Origin: Rheinheimera sp. MMS21-TC3
GTDB taxonomy: Bacteria; Pseudomonadota; Gammaproteobacteria; Enterobacterales; Alteromonadaceae
Direction: 5' to 3'
DNA length: 64,000 bases
NCBI RefSeq assembly: GCF_032229285.1
Contig: NZ_CP135084.1
Span: 2,604,001-2,668,000, forward strand
A model generated the notes under the pieces. The model did no database searches. It was not told the DNA's origin and saw only the letters and a program-made list of their open reading frames with translations. Both the position numbers and the translations under genes were made by a program. Shown here piece by piece: positions 9,373 through 19,307 of this stretch. Within the stretch, counting starts at the first letter, position 1. Every line of letters begins with the position of its first letter.

Positions 9373-10122
9373 TTAAAAGCCTAAACTGGAAAGTAAATCA
9401 TCGACATCGTCTTGACCATTTACCACATCTTCACGCTCTCCAGCATCTAAAATAGGTCCTTCTACACCCCGTGACGATACTTTTGATTTTTTCGCTACCC
9501 CTGCAGGACCTACAGCACCTGACTGATTAAATGCTGTTAGCAATCCAATTAAACTCTCTTCAACCTCACGTACTAACTCAATCACTCGGCTCAAAATTTG
9601 CCCAGTTAGGTCTTGATAATCTTGCGCCATTAAAACGTCGGTAAGTAAGCCATTTAGCGTTTTCGAATCTATATTGGCTTGAGCTATAAAATCATCAATA
9701 TGGTGACATAAGCGTTTAAAGTCACCTAATTGTAATTGTCTTTGCATTAACTGTTGCCATTGCGGTTGAATAACAGTTAATTGTTGGGAAATATTATCGG
9801 CAATTGGCAAGCAAGACTCAACAGCATCCATAGTGCGATTGGCTGCTTGTTCTGTCATACCTATAACATGCGCTAACCGTTTTTTGGCGTCGGGTATGTC
9901 TTCTTCTACTAAATCATTTAAAGCTGGATCTAGATGAAAACTTTCTAATGAATTATGTAGCTGGCGGGTAAGTTTGCCTACTTCAGCAAATAATTCAGAG
10001 GTATCAGGCACCACCAATTCTTGAATAAGACTATTAGCCGATTCATATTGCTCAGTTTCAAGCAGTTCAACTAGCTGCCTCGCTTGCTGTAAAGAAATTA
10101 CCGGTTCAGTTATCATCGTCAT
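9373..10122 (-). CDS. cheZ: CheY-P phosphatase CheZ
   Basis: A 249-residue CheZ that dephosphorylates CheY-P. It is predicted to be a long helical hairpin. The catalytic segment AQDYQDLTGQIL (about 166-177) contains the Asp/Gln pair known from E. coli CheZ (QDFQDLTGQ). The C-terminal peptide DDLLSSLGF is the CheY-binding tail, joined to the hairpin by a flexible linker (about 200-238). It sits between cheY and cheA in the expected order. Confidence 0.96.
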   Translation of the reverse strand: MTMITEPVISLQQARQLVELLETEQYESANSLIQELVVPDTSELFAEVGKLTRQLHNSLESFHLDPALNDLVEEDIPDAKKRLAHVIGMTEQAANRTMDAVESCLPIADNISQQLTVIQPQWQQLMQRQLQLGDFKRLCHHIDDFIAQANIDSKTLNGLLTDVLMAQDYQDLTGQILSRVIELVREVEESLIGLLTAFNQSGAVGPAGVAKKSKVSSRGVEGPILDAGEREDVVNGQDDVDDLLSSLGF

Positions 10123-10147
10123 AATATGACTCCCCTGTCAGTGACGA

Positions 10148-10543
10148 TTAGCCTAAACGCTCAAAAACTTTAGCTAGTTTTTCTTGTAGAGTGGCAGCAG
10201 TAAAAGGCTTGACTATATAACCGTTTACACCGGCTTGAGCCGCTGCAATAATTTGTTCTTTTTTCGCTTCTGCCGTTACCATTAATACGGGTATATGCTT
10301 AAGCTTGGCGTCGGCGCGAATAGCTCGCAGCAAATCTATACCTTGCATACCTGGCATATTCCAATCGGTAACTACAAAATCAAATTCAGAGTTCTGTAAC
10401 ATAGGTAAAGCTGTACTGCCATCATCAGCTTCAGCAACATTAGTAAAGCCGAGATCGCGTAACAGATTTTTTATTATGCGTCTCATGGTTGAGAAATCAT
10501 CAACCACAAGAATTTTCATGTTTTTATCCAAAATCTCCTCCAA
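10148..10543 (-). CDS. cheY: Chemotaxis response regulator CheY
   Basis: A single receiver domain that carries the chemotaxis signal from CheA to FliM. The acidic pair VDDF, phospho-Asp in [11 protein letters not shown], Thr in LMVTAEA, and Lys in GYIVKPFTA are all present. The start is uncertain. TTG at 10541-10543 gives 131 residues with an N-terminus ([16 protein letters not shown]) like that of Vibrio CheY3, but has no clear ribosome-binding site. ATG at 10517-10519 gives 123 residues with a weak GGA seven bases upstream. The TTG version is kept because the extension looks conserved. Confidence 0.96.
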   Translation of the reverse strand: MEEILDKNMKILVVDDFSTMRRIIKNLLRDLGFTNVAEADDGSTALPMLQNSEFDFVVTDWNMPGMQGIDLLRAIRADAKLKHIPVLMVTAEAKKEQIIAAAQAGVNGYIVKPFTAATLQEKLAKVFERLG

Positions 10544-10572
10544 CGAGATATGACAGCTAACTCAATACAAGG

Positions 10573-11292
10573 TTATGCCCAGTCTTGCATTCTGGCTTTT
10601 AATCTAATAAGAGCCTGACTATGTATCTGGCTCACTCGAGATTCACTTACATTTAATACTGCGCCAATCTCTTTTAAATTTAGCTCTTCGTTATAATATA
10701 ATGATAATACCAAGGCTTCCCGCTCAGGTAAATTACTTATGGTTGCCACTAAATCTTGCTGAAATGCACTATTAGCTTGGATATCAAATAACTGATCACT
10801 GCCAGTATCGTCTGCACTAACAATAACATCTTCAGATACACCAAGATCTTCAATACCAATTATTCTACCACTGCTTATATCACTCAGTATATGATGATAC
10901 TCATCTAAAGACATGTTTAGCTTTTCAGCTACTTCATAATCTTTAATATCACGACCATAAGCGGCTTCTAATTCTGCAATAGTATCGGCAATTAAACGGG
11001 CATTGCGATGAACAGAACGCGGTGTCCAATCGCCACGGCGCATTTCATCTAGCATAGCACCACGGATACGTATACCAGCAAAAGTTTCAAAACTAGCACC
11101 TTTGCTACCATCAAAATTCTTTGCTGCTTCGATCAATCCTATCATGCCCGATTGAATTAAATCATCAACCAGCACACTTGCCGGCAATCGCGCTAACAAA
11201 TGATAGGCAATACGCTTAACTAAAGTCGTGTGCTGATCTACCAATTGCTGCATGCGATCAACACCGCCATAAGCCGCTAGTTTACTATTCAC
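10573..11292 (-). CDS. fliA: Flagellar sigma factor FliA (sigma-28)
   Basis: A 239-residue sigma-28 for late flagellar genes. Region 2 (LVKRIAYHLLARLP, DDLIQSGMIGLIEA, FETFAGIRIRGAMLDEMR) and region 4 (LPEREALVLSLYYNEELNLKEIG, VSESRVSQIHSQALIRL) are visible. The GTG start overlaps the flhG stop (GTGA) and has a GAGG six bases upstream. Its expected promoter type (TAAA-like, N11 between octamers, GCCGATAA-like) is seen before both flagellin genes in this window. Confidence 0.97.
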   Translation of the reverse strand: MNSKLAAYGGVDRMQQLVDQHTTLVKRIAYHLLARLPASVLVDDLIQSGMIGLIEAAKNFDGSKGASFETFAGIRIRGAMLDEMRRGDWTPRSVHRNARLIADTIAELEAAYGRDIKDYEVAEKLNMSLDEYHHILSDISSGRIIGIEDLGVSEDVIVSADDTGSDQLFDIQANSAFQQDLVATISNLPEREALVLSLYYNEELNLKEIGAVLNVSESRVSQIHSQALIRLKARMQDWA

Positions 11293-12167
11293 ACTATGCC
11301 TCGCTCCGGATGAGAGTCAATTAATTGCTCTAAGAAAAACTCTAAATGCCCAGATGCCATATCAGGTAATGGCCACTTACCTGCTTTTAATGCCAAACTT
11401 TTTATTGCCATACTAGCAGGTGTTTTAGGAAAAGCTTCAATAAAGGCTTTTTGTTTACGGGCTGCTTTTCGGACATTTTCATCATAAGGTACAGTTGCAA
11501 CTAGTTCGAGATTAACATCTAAAAATCGATCTGTTACTCGAGTTAGCTTGGCAAATAGCTCTTGGCCTTCTTTAACGCTTCGTACCATGTTGGCGACAAT
11601 TTTAAACTTATCAACACCATGATCACGACTCAAGATCTTCATTAACGCATAAGCATCAGTAATGGACGAAGGTTCATCACAGACCACCACCATGACATCT
11701 TGCGATGCTCTTGAAAAGCTAAGTACCATATCGGAGATACCTGCAGCGGTATCAACTAATAATACATCTACCGCCGTTTCCATTTCACTAAAAGCACGAA
11801 TTAAGCCAGCATGCTCTGCCGGTGCCAACTCTGTCATGCTTTGTGAGCCTGAAGATGCCGGTATAATTTTTATACCAAAAGGACCTTCAATAATAATATC
11901 ATCTAACGAAACTTCACCAGAAAGTACATGAGATAGGTTTTTTTCAACCCGTAATCCAAGCATGACGTCACAGTTAGCTAAGCCTAAGTCTGCATCAAGC
12001 ACTATGACTTTTTTACCTAATTGCGATAACGCCATGGCCAAGTTAAGTGAGACGTTAGTTTTACCTACGCCACCTTTACCGCCACTTACTGAGATAACTT
12101 TTACCATTTGTTTATTCATTTTTCTCAGGCCAGTAGCTTGATCATCAAAATTGTCATGATTATGCAT
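11289..12167 (-). CDS. flhG: Flagellar number regulator FlhG (FleN), MinD-like ATPase
   Basis: A MinD-family ATPase that limits polar flagella to one by controlling FlhF and FlrA/FleQ. The Walker A box is SGGKGGVGKTNVSLNLA, followed by VLDADLGLANCDVMLGL and VLLVDTAAGIS. The N-terminal DDQATGLR segment is the conserved motif by which FlhG stimulates the FlhF GTPase. The chosen ATG at 12165-12167 has GGAAGGG about four bases upstream and overlaps the flhF end by eight bases; an in-frame ATG at 12197 is inside flhF and less likely. About 292 residues. Confidence 0.95.
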   Translation of the reverse strand: MHNHDNFDDQATGLRKMNKQMVKVISVSGGKGGVGKTNVSLNLAMALSQLGKKVIVLDADLGLANCDVMLGLRVEKNLSHVLSGEVSLDDIIIEGPFGIKIIPASSGSQSMTELAPAEHAGLIRAFSEMETAVDVLLVDTAAGISDMVLSFSRASQDVMVVVCDEPSSITDAYALMKILSRDHGVDKFKIVANMVRSVKEGQELFAKLTRVTDRFLDVNLELVATVPYDENVRKAARKQKAFIEAFPKTPASMAIKSLALKAGKWPLPDMASGHLEFFLEQLIDSHPERGIV

Positions 12168-13569
12168 AGGTCCCTTCCACCCGATCCATCTCATCATTAT
12201 ACCATTGATGAACCGTACTACTTTGTGCCAATCTTAATGTTTCTGCCTGTTGCACTAGCGCTGTGGCATCAGCCACCGCTATATCTTCGGGTACACGCTG
12301 ACCATTAGTTAAATAGCTTACTGGTAATGCATTTTGAATTGCCACGTTAATTACTTCTCCTAAGCTTAGACATTCGTCAAGTTTAGTAAAAATGCAACCC
12401 GATAACGGTATACGCTTAAAATGAGTGACGCTTTCTTGCATCACGCGCGCCTGTGCTGTAGCTGACAATACCAGATAACTATTTATTTTGACATGGCTAT
12501 TATGCACTAGTGTAGCAAGTTTATCGGCTAAACGTATGTCGCGTTGACTCATGCCTGCCGTATCAATCAAAATAAGTTTACGCTGTTGTAACTGATTAAT
12601 TAATAACGTTAATTCTTCGCTATCTTTTGCTAATTTAACGGGGCAGCCAATTATACGACCAAAAGTAGCTAATTGCTCGTAAGCCCCTATACGATAACAA
12701 TCAGTTGTGATCAGAGCAACTTGGTCAGCGCCATGACGACGAGCAAATTCGGCAGCTAGCTTAGCCACTGTTGTGGTTTTACCTACACCTGTAGGGCCAA
12801 CTAAAGCCACAACACCACCACGACGTAAAATATCATCATTAGTAGTACTAATTTGTCCCGCTAACAACTCTAAGGCTGCTTGCCAAGCATCATTAGCGTT
12901 CATTTCTTCTGACATAAAGCAAGCCAACTGATCGGCTACTTGTTCAGATAAGCCTAATTGCTGTAAGTTTTCTATTACTAAAGCTCGTACCGGCTCGCGG
13001 CGTGCTAGATCTTGCCACATTAAACCTGATACTTGGTGCTGTAACAACTGGCGCATAGATAGCATTTCATTGCGCATAGAATCCATTTGCTGTTGCATTA
13101 AACTAGCTTGTTGCTGCTGCAGCTTACTGAGCTCGGTAAATTGCGCGTTATTAGTAGCCTGAGCATTAGTCGAAAAACTGCCAGAATTTTGACGTTCAAA
13201 ACTATTTGGCCGCTCTGATTGTGGCTGACGTGTAAAACCTGCGGCAGTTGCTTTAGTTGGCTGGTCATTAGCCCCTGCTTCGTTCTGCTGCTTTAGCATC
13301 TGCCGGGCTAATAATGCTTTTAATGAATCAGCTCCTGCTTCAGTGTCATCGCTGTCATCTACTCTGGCTTGAAAGCGTGGTTCAGCCGGCTTAACTGCTG
13401 GTTGAGCTGCCGCCTTTACTAGTGCAACTTCATTATCAATAGCAGCAACTATCTCAACCCCTTCGGCAATTTTTTTGTTTGATAAGATAATAGCATCCGG
13501 CCCAAGGAATTCTTTTATTTCGGCTAAAGCACTACGCATGTCTTTTGCTACAAAACGTTTTATTTTCAT
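12160..13569 (-). CDS. flhF: Polar flagellar GTPase FlhF
   Basis: A 469-residue SRP-type GTPase that marks the pole for flagellar assembly. The N-terminal B domain begins MKIKRFVAKDMRSALAEIKEF. A Gln/Ala-rich linker (about 75-170) precedes the N domain, and the G domain carries VALVGPTGVGKTTTVAKLAA (G1) and LILIDTAGMSQRD (G3). AGGAG lies upstream of the ATG with normal spacing. It follows flhA by nine bases and overlaps flhG, the usual flhA-flhF-flhG order. Confidence 0.97.
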   Translation of the reverse strand: MKIKRFVAKDMRSALAEIKEFLGPDAIILSNKKIAEGVEIVAAIDNEVALVKAAAQPAVKPAEPRFQARVDDSDDTEAGADSLKALLARQMLKQQNEAGANDQPTKATAAGFTRQPQSERPNSFERQNSGSFSTNAQATNNAQFTELSKLQQQQASLMQQQMDSMRNEMLSMRQLLQHQVSGLMWQDLARREPVRALVIENLQQLGLSEQVADQLACFMSEEMNANDAWQAALELLAGQISTTNDDILRRGGVVALVGPTGVGKTTTVAKLAAEFARRHGADQVALITTDCYRIGAYEQLATFGRIIGCPVKLAKDSEELTLLINQLQQRKLILIDTAGMSQRDIRLADKLATLVHNSHVKINSYLVLSATAQARVMQESVTHFKRIPLSGCIFTKLDECLSLGEVINVAIQNALPVSYLTNGQRVPEDIAVADATALVQQAETLRLAQSSTVHQWYNDEMDRVEGTYA

Positions 13570-13578
13570 GAATTACTC

Positions 13579-15681
13579 CTAAGAAGCCTGACCAATAACA
13601 CTAACAATACGAATTTGTTTATCATCAGGTATCTCTTGATATGACAATACTCTCAATCCTGGAATGGTATACTTCACGAATCGTGCCATAACTGTGCGTA
13701 AAATTCCTGACGTTAATAAAACAGCACTATCGCCACTTAATTCTTGATTTTGATAAGCATCTTGTAATGACTGCTGAATACGGTCGGCTAGGCCAGGCTC
13801 GATACCCGCACCATCATTACCCGCGGCTTGCATGGACTGATGCAGCATTTGCTCAAGCTCTGGCGCAAAGGTTATCACCGGTATTTCACTACGACTGCCG
13901 CCTACTTCTTGCACTATTAAGCGGCGCAGGGCAATCCGACAAGCTGCGGTTAATACATCAACATCCTGACTTTTCGGCCCATACTCCACTAAGGTTTGCA
14001 CAATAGTCCGCATATCCCGTATTGGCACGCCTTCTTGCAGTAAGTTTTGTAATACCTTTACTACTACTGTTAGCGGTAAAACATCTGGTACTAAACCTTC
14101 AACCAGTTTTGGTGACTGTTTTGCCAGCATATCTAATAAATTTTGTACCTCTTCGTGTCCTAATAAACTAGCGGCATGATTAGTAAGAATTTGACTTAAA
14201 TGGGTGGCAACTACCGTAGCCGCGTCTACTACGGTATAGCCTAAAGTTTGCGCATGTTCACGCTGTTCTTTAGCTATCCAGACTGCATCTAAACCAAAAG
14301 CAGGATCTTTTGTTTCTATACCTTTAACAGTGCCAAACACTTGCCCAGGATTAATAGCTAACTCATTATCATGACGCAATTCACTTTCACCACTAATTAC
14401 ACCCATTAACGTCATCCGGTAACTGTTTGGTTCTAAATCTAAATTATCACGAATATGCACTGCTGGAATTAAAAACCCTAATTCTTGTGATAACTTTTTA
14501 CGCACGCCTTTAATCCGATTTAATAGCTCGCCACCTTGGCTTTTATCAACTAGCGGAATTAAGCGATACCCTACTTCTAAGCCAATAACATCAACGCCTT
14601 GCACATCATCCCAACCAATCTCTTTATTAACTTGAGGCGCACTTGCAGACACAGCTTCAGCATCACGGGTAATAAGCTCGGCTTTTGCCTCTTTACCACG
14701 CTTATGCATCATATAAGCTAAACCACCAACAATAGCGGCTAGCGATAAAAATGAAAAGTGTGGCATACCTGGCACTACACCCATTAAGGTTAGTACACCT
14801 GCAGCAACAAATAGCACTTGGGTATTGCCCAACTGTGCCGTCATTTGTTGTCCCATATCTTCAGATTTATTTTGTCGAGTAACAATAATAGCGGTACCAA
14901 TAGACAATAATAGCGAAGGTATTTGCGCCACTAAGCCATCACCTATGGTTAATAAGGTATAAACTTCCATGGCATTGGCAAAAGATAAGCCATGCTGGAT
15001 CATGCCAATAAATAAGCCGCCAACTAAGTTAATCACTAAAATAACAATACCGGCAATCGCATCGCCTTTAACAAACTTACTAGCACCATCCATTGAACCG
15101 TAGAAGTCTGCTTCAGTAGTCACCTCTTCGCGCCGATCTCGGGCTTGCTCTTGGGTAATCAAGCCTGAATTTAAATCAGCATCAATGGCCATTTGCTTAC
15201 CTGGCATAGCATCAAGGGTAAAACGCGCCGATACTTCAGCTATTCGGCCAGCACCTTTAGTAACAACCACAAAGTTGATAATGATAAGAATTAAGAAAAC
15301 AACAATACCGACCGCATAGTTACCGCCAATAACTACTGAGCCAAAGGCTTCAATAACCTTACCCGCAGCATCACCACCATTGTGCCCCTCTAACAATACC
15401 ACTCGGGTACTGGCTACGTTTAGTGCTAAACGCATAATAGTTGCTACTAGCAAAATTGCTGGGAAAGCGCCAAAGTCTAGCGGTCGCATGGTATATACCG
15501 TTATCAACAACACCACTAGAGCTAAAGCAATATTAAATGAAAACAGCACGTCTAATAGAATAGGCGGCAAAGGTAACACCACCATAGCTAACGCAGCTAA
15601 AATAAATAGCGGCGTACCCAACCCGGTTAAGAAGTTAAGTTTAGACCGATCAAAACCTTTAAGATAACTGACTAACTGCAT
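13579..15681 (-). CDS. flhA: Flagellar export gate protein FlhA
   Basis: A 700-residue inner-membrane export gate. About eight membrane segments fill the first 340 residues. The conserved FHIPEP cytoplasmic loop is seen at KGAGRIAEVSARFTLDAMPG and MAIDADLNSGLI. The C-terminal half (from about 345) is the cytoplasmic domain that docks export chaperones and the ATPase ring. Length is normal. A sigma-54-type promoter lies about 40 bases upstream (15720-15735), so flhA probably heads a new transcript with flhF, flhG, fliA and the che genes. Confidence 0.97.
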   Translation of the reverse strand: MQLVSYLKGFDRSKLNFLTGLGTPLFILAALAMVVLPLPPILLDVLFSFNIALALVVLLITVYTMRPLDFGAFPAILLVATIMRLALNVASTRVVLLEGHNGGDAAGKVIEAFGSVVIGGNYAVGIVVFLILIIINFVVVTKGAGRIAEVSARFTLDAMPGKQMAIDADLNSGLITQEQARDRREEVTTEADFYGSMDGASKFVKGDAIAGIVILVINLVGGLFIGMIQHGLSFANAMEVYTLLTIGDGLVAQIPSLLLSIGTAIIVTRQNKSEDMGQQMTAQLGNTQVLFVAAGVLTLMGVVPGMPHFSFLSLAAIVGGLAYMMHKRGKEAKAELITRDAEAVSASAPQVNKEIGWDDVQGVDVIGLEVGYRLIPLVDKSQGGELLNRIKGVRKKLSQELGFLIPAVHIRDNLDLEPNSYRMTLMGVISGESELRHDNELAINPGQVFGTVKGIETKDPAFGLDAVWIAKEQREHAQTLGYTVVDAATVVATHLSQILTNHAASLLGHEEVQNLLDMLAKQSPKLVEGLVPDVLPLTVVVKVLQNLLQEGVPIRDMRTIVQTLVEYGPKSQDVDVLTAACRIALRRLIVQEVGGSRSEIPVITFAPELEQMLHQSMQAAGNDGAGIEPGLADRIQQSLQDAYQNQELSGDSAVLLTSGILRTVMARFVKYTIPGLRVLSYQEIPDDKQIRIVSVIGQAS

Positions 15682-15719
15682 GATAATCCTGACAGTAAAA
15701 TGGCGCTATACAGAGTTAC

Positions 15720-15735
15720 TGCAAGAAGTGCTCCA
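15720..15735 (-). promoter_or_regulatory. Sigma-54 promoter before flhA
   Basis: On the minus strand the sequence reads TGGAGC-ACTTC-TTGCA, which keeps the invariant GG and GC spaced by ten bases as in the sigma-54 consensus TGGCAC-N5-TTGCW. It lies about 40 bases before the flhA start, in a 128-base gap between flhB and flhA. A partial FleQ-like half-site (GTCAGTAAAG, 15766-15775) is about 30 bases further upstream. Found by eye. Confidence 0.65.
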
Positions 15736-15809
15736 ATTTTAAAATATTTAATTACTGAAATGAGTGTCAGTAAAGTAATTAATCATTAGTCATAACTATT
15801 ACCACTACT

Positions 15810-16937
15810 TTAATAACGATAATCTTCGGGTATTGGCAGATCTTTAGCTAAAGCTTTTGGCCGACTGCCTTTACCTTTTTTATGCATATTTAACTGATAG
15901 ACATAAGCTAGTACTTGAGCAACAGCAGCAAATAGCTGCTCTGGAATAGGGTGGTCTACTTCTGTAGTGTGATAAATAGATCGCGCTAACATAGGCGATT
16001 CTAATACCGGCACTTTGTGCTCATTGGCTATGCGTCTAATGTGCATAGCCACTTCATCTACCCCTTTGGCCACAACAACTGGTGCTCTAAATTTACCTTG
16101 GTCGTACTTTAAAGCTATGGCGTAGTGGGTCGGGTTAGTTACAATAACATCGGCCTTAGGCACCTCTTGCATCATCCGTTTCATCGACATTTGCATTTGC
16201 GTCCGGCGGATCCGAGCCTTTATCTCTGGGCTACCTTCACTATTTTTATTTTCATCTTTTATTTCTTGCAGCGACATTTTTAACTGTTTTATATGATTCC
16301 ATTTTTGATAAGGGGCATCCACTAAAGCAATAACGATGACGCTAGAACAAAGACCTAAAAACACCCAGGACAAAAAGTATAAAGCCGATTCAATATTATC
16401 TGGGCCACTCATTAAAGATAGCGCCATAATATCGTCGAAAAAGTACTTTAAAAGTAAATAAGCAATACCTACTACTACTATTACTTTTAAAAAGCTTTTT
16501 AATAACTCAACTAAGGCTTGCAAACCAAACATACGCTTAAAGCCTTTTAACACGCTCATTTTACTGGGTTTAGGCGCAGCTGCTTGCAAGCTAAAATTAA
16601 AACCACCTAATAAAGTATTACCAATAAAGCCTGCTACTAATATTAAGGCAAAAATACCTGCCATTGGTGGAATTAACTCTTTACCTACTTCGCCCCAAGC
16701 CGTAAACATAGAGTTTACTTCAAACATATCTTTTTGATCTAAGCGCATCATCCGCTGGCCAATTGTTAAAATAGCCATAGCTAGCATTTTACCAAATACT
16801 AATATAGCAGTAGCGCTGCCTATTAAAACGAAGGCGGTACCTAAATCTTTTGAACGGGCGACCTGGCCCTTTTCGGCTGCGTCTTGCAGCTTCTTACTGG
16901 TGGGCTGTTCGGTTTTTTCTGCACTATCATCTGACAT
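15810..16937 (-). CDS. flhB: Flagellar export switch protein FlhB
   Basis: A 375-residue export-gate protein that changes substrate class from rod/hook to filament. The N-terminal part has four membrane segments (about 33-58, 88-112, 145-168 and 188-208), followed by a linker helix. The autocleavage motif NPTH is at residues 268-271 (DVIVTNPTHYAIAL). The start MSDDSAEKTEQPTSKKLQDA is typical. It follows fliR closely in the same operon. A small paralogue of its C-terminal domain is encoded at 1487-1837. Confidence 0.97.
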   Translation of the reverse strand: MSDDSAEKTEQPTSKKLQDAAEKGQVARSKDLGTAFVLIGSATAILVFGKMLAMAILTIGQRMMRLDQKDMFEVNSMFTAWGEVGKELIPPMAGIFALILVAGFIGNTLLGGFNFSLQAAAPKPSKMSVLKGFKRMFGLQALVELLKSFLKVIVVVGIAYLLLKYFFDDIMALSLMSGPDNIESALYFLSWVFLGLCSSVIVIALVDAPYQKWNHIKQLKMSLQEIKDENKNSEGSPEIKARIRRTQMQMSMKRMMQEVPKADVIVTNPTHYAIALKYDQGKFRAPVVVAKGVDEVAMHIRRIANEHKVPVLESPMLARSIYHTTEVDHPIPEQLFAAVAQVLAYVYQLNMHKKGKGSRPKALAKDLPIPEDYRY

Positions 16938-16952
16938 GTCAAGGCTCCTTGT

Positions 16953-17726
16953 TTAACAGCCAATTAGACGACAGCTATACTCGATGCTGTGTTGCCATTG
17001 CTTTTCAAAGTGAAATAGAAATGTATCTAAGGTTAGCCATAAAATCACTAAGCCCGATAACATGGTAATTGGGAAACCTATAGAGAAAACATTTAGCTGC
17101 GGGGCGGCACGGGTCATAATACCAAAAGATAAGTTTACCGTTAACATAGAAATAATAGGTGCTAAGGCAATAGCCAAAGCAGTTGCAAACATCCAGCCAG
17201 CAAACTCCAATACCACCCAGTAACTGCTTACATCCCACCACTGACCATTTATAGGTAAGGTTTCAAAGCTAAAGACTAGCATTTGGATCATTATTAAATG
17301 ACCATCAAATAACCAAAATAATAAGGTGGCTAGCACTAAATAAAATTGCCCTATTGCAGGTACACTTACGCCACTAGCAGGGTCAACCATAGAGGCAAAA
17401 CCTAATCCTGTTTGAGTAGCAAGCAACTGCCCCGCCACCACGAAAGTGGTAATAAACAGCAATGAGATAAAACCTAGAGCAAAACCGATCATTAACTGTA
17501 ATAACACTTCAATAATCATCTGCCCAGACATAAGGTCAGCATTAACCACTGGCGGCAAAGTAGGCATTATAATCAAGGTAATCATTACCACTAAACCGGT
17601 TTTAATCCGCATAGGTACATTACGCACACCAATACCAGCCATAATTAAAAACATCCCCGTTACCCGGCATAATGGCAGTAAATAATCAGCTATGGTTTGC
17701 ATTAAAATGCTTAACGGAAATTCCAT
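16953..17726 (-). CDS. fliR: Flagellar export protein FliR
   Basis: A 257-residue inner-membrane component of the flagellar export gate with about six hydrophobic segments. MASMVDPASG-type sequence (GFASMVDPASGVSVPAIGQFY) and the N-terminal LLPLCRVTGMFLIMAGIG stretch are typical. It forms the FliP5-FliQ4-FliR1 channel with its neighbours. It starts 11 bases after fliQ and is followed by flhB 15 bases later. Confidence 0.95.
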   Translation of the reverse strand: MEFPLSILMQTIADYLLPLCRVTGMFLIMAGIGVRNVPMRIKTGLVVMITLIIMPTLPPVVNADLMSGQMIIEVLLQLMIGFALGFISLLFITTFVVAGQLLATQTGLGFASMVDPASGVSVPAIGQFYLVLATLLFWLFDGHLIMIQMLVFSFETLPINGQWWDVSSYWVVLEFAGWMFATALAIALAPIISMLTVNLSFGIMTRAAPQLNVFSIGFPITMLSGLVILWLTLDTFLFHFEKQWQHSIEYSCRLIGC

Positions 17727-17737
17727 AATTATTCTAT

Positions 17738-18007
17738 TTAACCCACAACAGTTGGAATACTTAGGATTAATTCATGAGTAAATTCCATTATGGTTTGCGT
17801 TAACCAGTGGCCACCGTAAATAAGCGATAACAATGTAATAATTAAACGCGGTAAAAAGCTTAAGGTTTGTTCGTTTATCGAAGTAGCCGCCTGAAACACC
17901 GCCACTAATAAACCAACAAAGAGTGATGGCAAAATAATGGCACTCACTAACAAGATAACTAAAAAAAGTGCATCTCGCAGCACATCAACAAATACCTCTG
18001 GACTCAT
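17738..18007 (-). CDS. fliQ: Flagellar export protein FliQ
   Basis: An 89-residue membrane protein with two hydrophobic hairpin segments (about residues 14-40 and 52-75), the FliQ subunit of the export channel. The start [17 protein letters not shown] is family-typical. The ATG overlaps the fliP stop in an ATGA arrangement (18004-18007), which decides against an in-frame codon further upstream at 18055. Confidence 0.95.
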   Translation of the reverse strand: MSPEVFVDVLRDALFLVILLVSAIILPSLFVGLLVAVFQAATSINEQTLSFLPRLIITLLSLIYGGHWLTQTIMEFTHELILSIPTVVG

Positions 18008-18750
18008 GTGCCGACTCCATAACTTGTGGCTATGGTGCCCATAACCAATATCCAACCATCAACTAAGACAAACATCATTAATTTAAAAGGTAATGAAATA
18101 ATCATAGGTGATAGCATCATCATACCCATAGCCATTAACACACTGGCTACCACTAAGTCGATAATCAAAAATGGAATAAACAGCATAAAGCCAATTTGAA
18201 ATGCAGTTTTTAATTCACTGGTAATAAAAGCTGGAATAACCACAGTGATAGGATAATCTTGCGGGTTCTCTGCTAGCTCTAATCCAGCAATTTGGGCAAA
18301 GGTATCTAAATCTTTAGTTCTAGTCTGATGTAGCATAAAGCCTTTTATCGGCACTATAGCTGTTTCTAAGGCTTGAACTGGCGATATAGTTTCACTTAAG
18401 TAGGGTTGCAGCGCGGTATCATTAATATCTTTAAATACCGGTGCCATAATAAAAAATGTTAAAAATAACGTAATACCTATTAGCACTTGATTTGAGGGCG
18501 ACTGCTGTAAGCCTATGGCTTGACGCAAAATTGCCAGCACTACAATAATACGTGTAAAGCAAGTCATCATAATAACGAGTGCTGGAATAAAGCTCAGCAT
18601 CGTCATTATTGCTAATACTTGCAGTGTTACACTATATTCCTGACTGCCATCAGCATTAGTGGTTATTTTTAGTGCAGATAGCGCACTATTATCAGCAAAA
18701 ACATCAGGACTAATTACAGCTATTAGCACCAAAAACAACAGTCGCAACAT
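18004..18750 (-). CDS. fliP: Flagellar export protein FliP
   Basis: A 248-residue FliP with an N-terminal signal peptide (about 1-19), which is characteristic of this export-gate subunit, then four membrane segments. Conserved stretches include [55 protein letters not shown] and [19 protein letters not shown]. It lies between fliO and fliQ, as expected. Confidence 0.97.
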   Translation of the reverse strand: MLRLLFLVLIAVISPDVFADNSALSALKITTNADGSQEYSVTLQVLAIMTMLSFIPALVIMMTCFTRIIVVLAILRQAIGLQQSPSNQVLIGITLFLTFFIMAPVFKDINDTALQPYLSETISPVQALETAIVPIKGFMLHQTRTKDLDTFAQIAGLELAENPQDYPITVVIPAFITSELKTAFQIGFMLFIPFLIIDLVVASVLMAMGMMMLSPMIISLPFKLMMFVLVDGWILVMGTIATSYGVGT

Positions 18751-18758
18751 AATTCATT

Positions 18759-19307
18759 CTATTTTTTTAGGAACGATTGTAACTGTATATGAAAGTCTGA
18801 TGCCAACTTTTCTTCTGGGAGTGGACTTTCTAGTTCAAACAGCAAGTTTATACTGTTTGCAGTGACGCCTAAAACTCGTTGTTTCCCTTGCATTTCAATA
18901 ACTAACAGTTTTTCTTTTGGCCCTAAAGATGTCGTAGAAATAATTTTTATATGACGGCTGCCAGGTAGTCGTAATGTCAATTTTTTGAAGGTCCAGCCTA
19001 GTACTAAAACAATTAACACTACGATCGCCAAAGAAATGGCCATTTTAGTTAAACTTAAACCAGCGCTATTTTTTTGACTCGGCTTAGTTGCTAAAGCTGC
19101 CACTGCAGGCGGAGGGCTTAGCTTTTTAACTTCTTCAGTATCTGTATCTGTTAATACCTGTTGCTGTGCAGGCTCAACTGTTGTCGCTTGCTCAGCCGAC
19201 ACTATATCCTCAGCAATGGCTTGACCTGCTGCTAAAGAACTACTGACACTGCTTAACAGAAACAGTATCAGTAGAAGCAAAATTGTTTTATAAAGTGATG
19301 CAGGCAT
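18759..19307 (-). CDS. fliO: Flagellar biosynthesis protein FliO
   Basis: A 182-residue protein with an N-terminal signal-like segment (about 6-27), a Thr/Glu/Gln-rich periplasmic stretch, one membrane segment (about 86-107) and a small cytoplasmic domain (KIISTTSLGPKEKLLVIEMQ). FliO helps FliP assemble into the export gate. The ATG shares one base with the fliN stop (TAATG). FliO is poorly conserved, and the identification rests on architecture and on its place between fliN and fliP. Confidence 0.9.
   Translation of the reverse strand: MPASLYKTILLLLILFLLSSVSSSLAAGQAIAEDIVSAEQATTVEPAQQQVLTDTDTEEVKKLSPPPAVAALATKPSQKNSAGLSLTKMAISLAIVVLIVLVLGWTFKKLTLRLPGSRHIKIISTTSLGPKEKLLVIEMQGKQRVLGVTANSINLLFELESPLPEEKLASDFHIQLQSFLKK

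Noticed and set aside
10517-10519. ATG as the cheY start
   Set aside because: Possible, but the eight residues gained from the upstream TTG resemble the N-terminus of Vibrio CheY3, so the longer form was kept and the doubt noted.
13767-14006. Open frame on the plus strand inside flhA
   Set aside because: It is the antisense of a strongly conserved coding region, with no ribosome-binding site or recognisable product. Many similar antisense frames in the window were dropped for the same reason.
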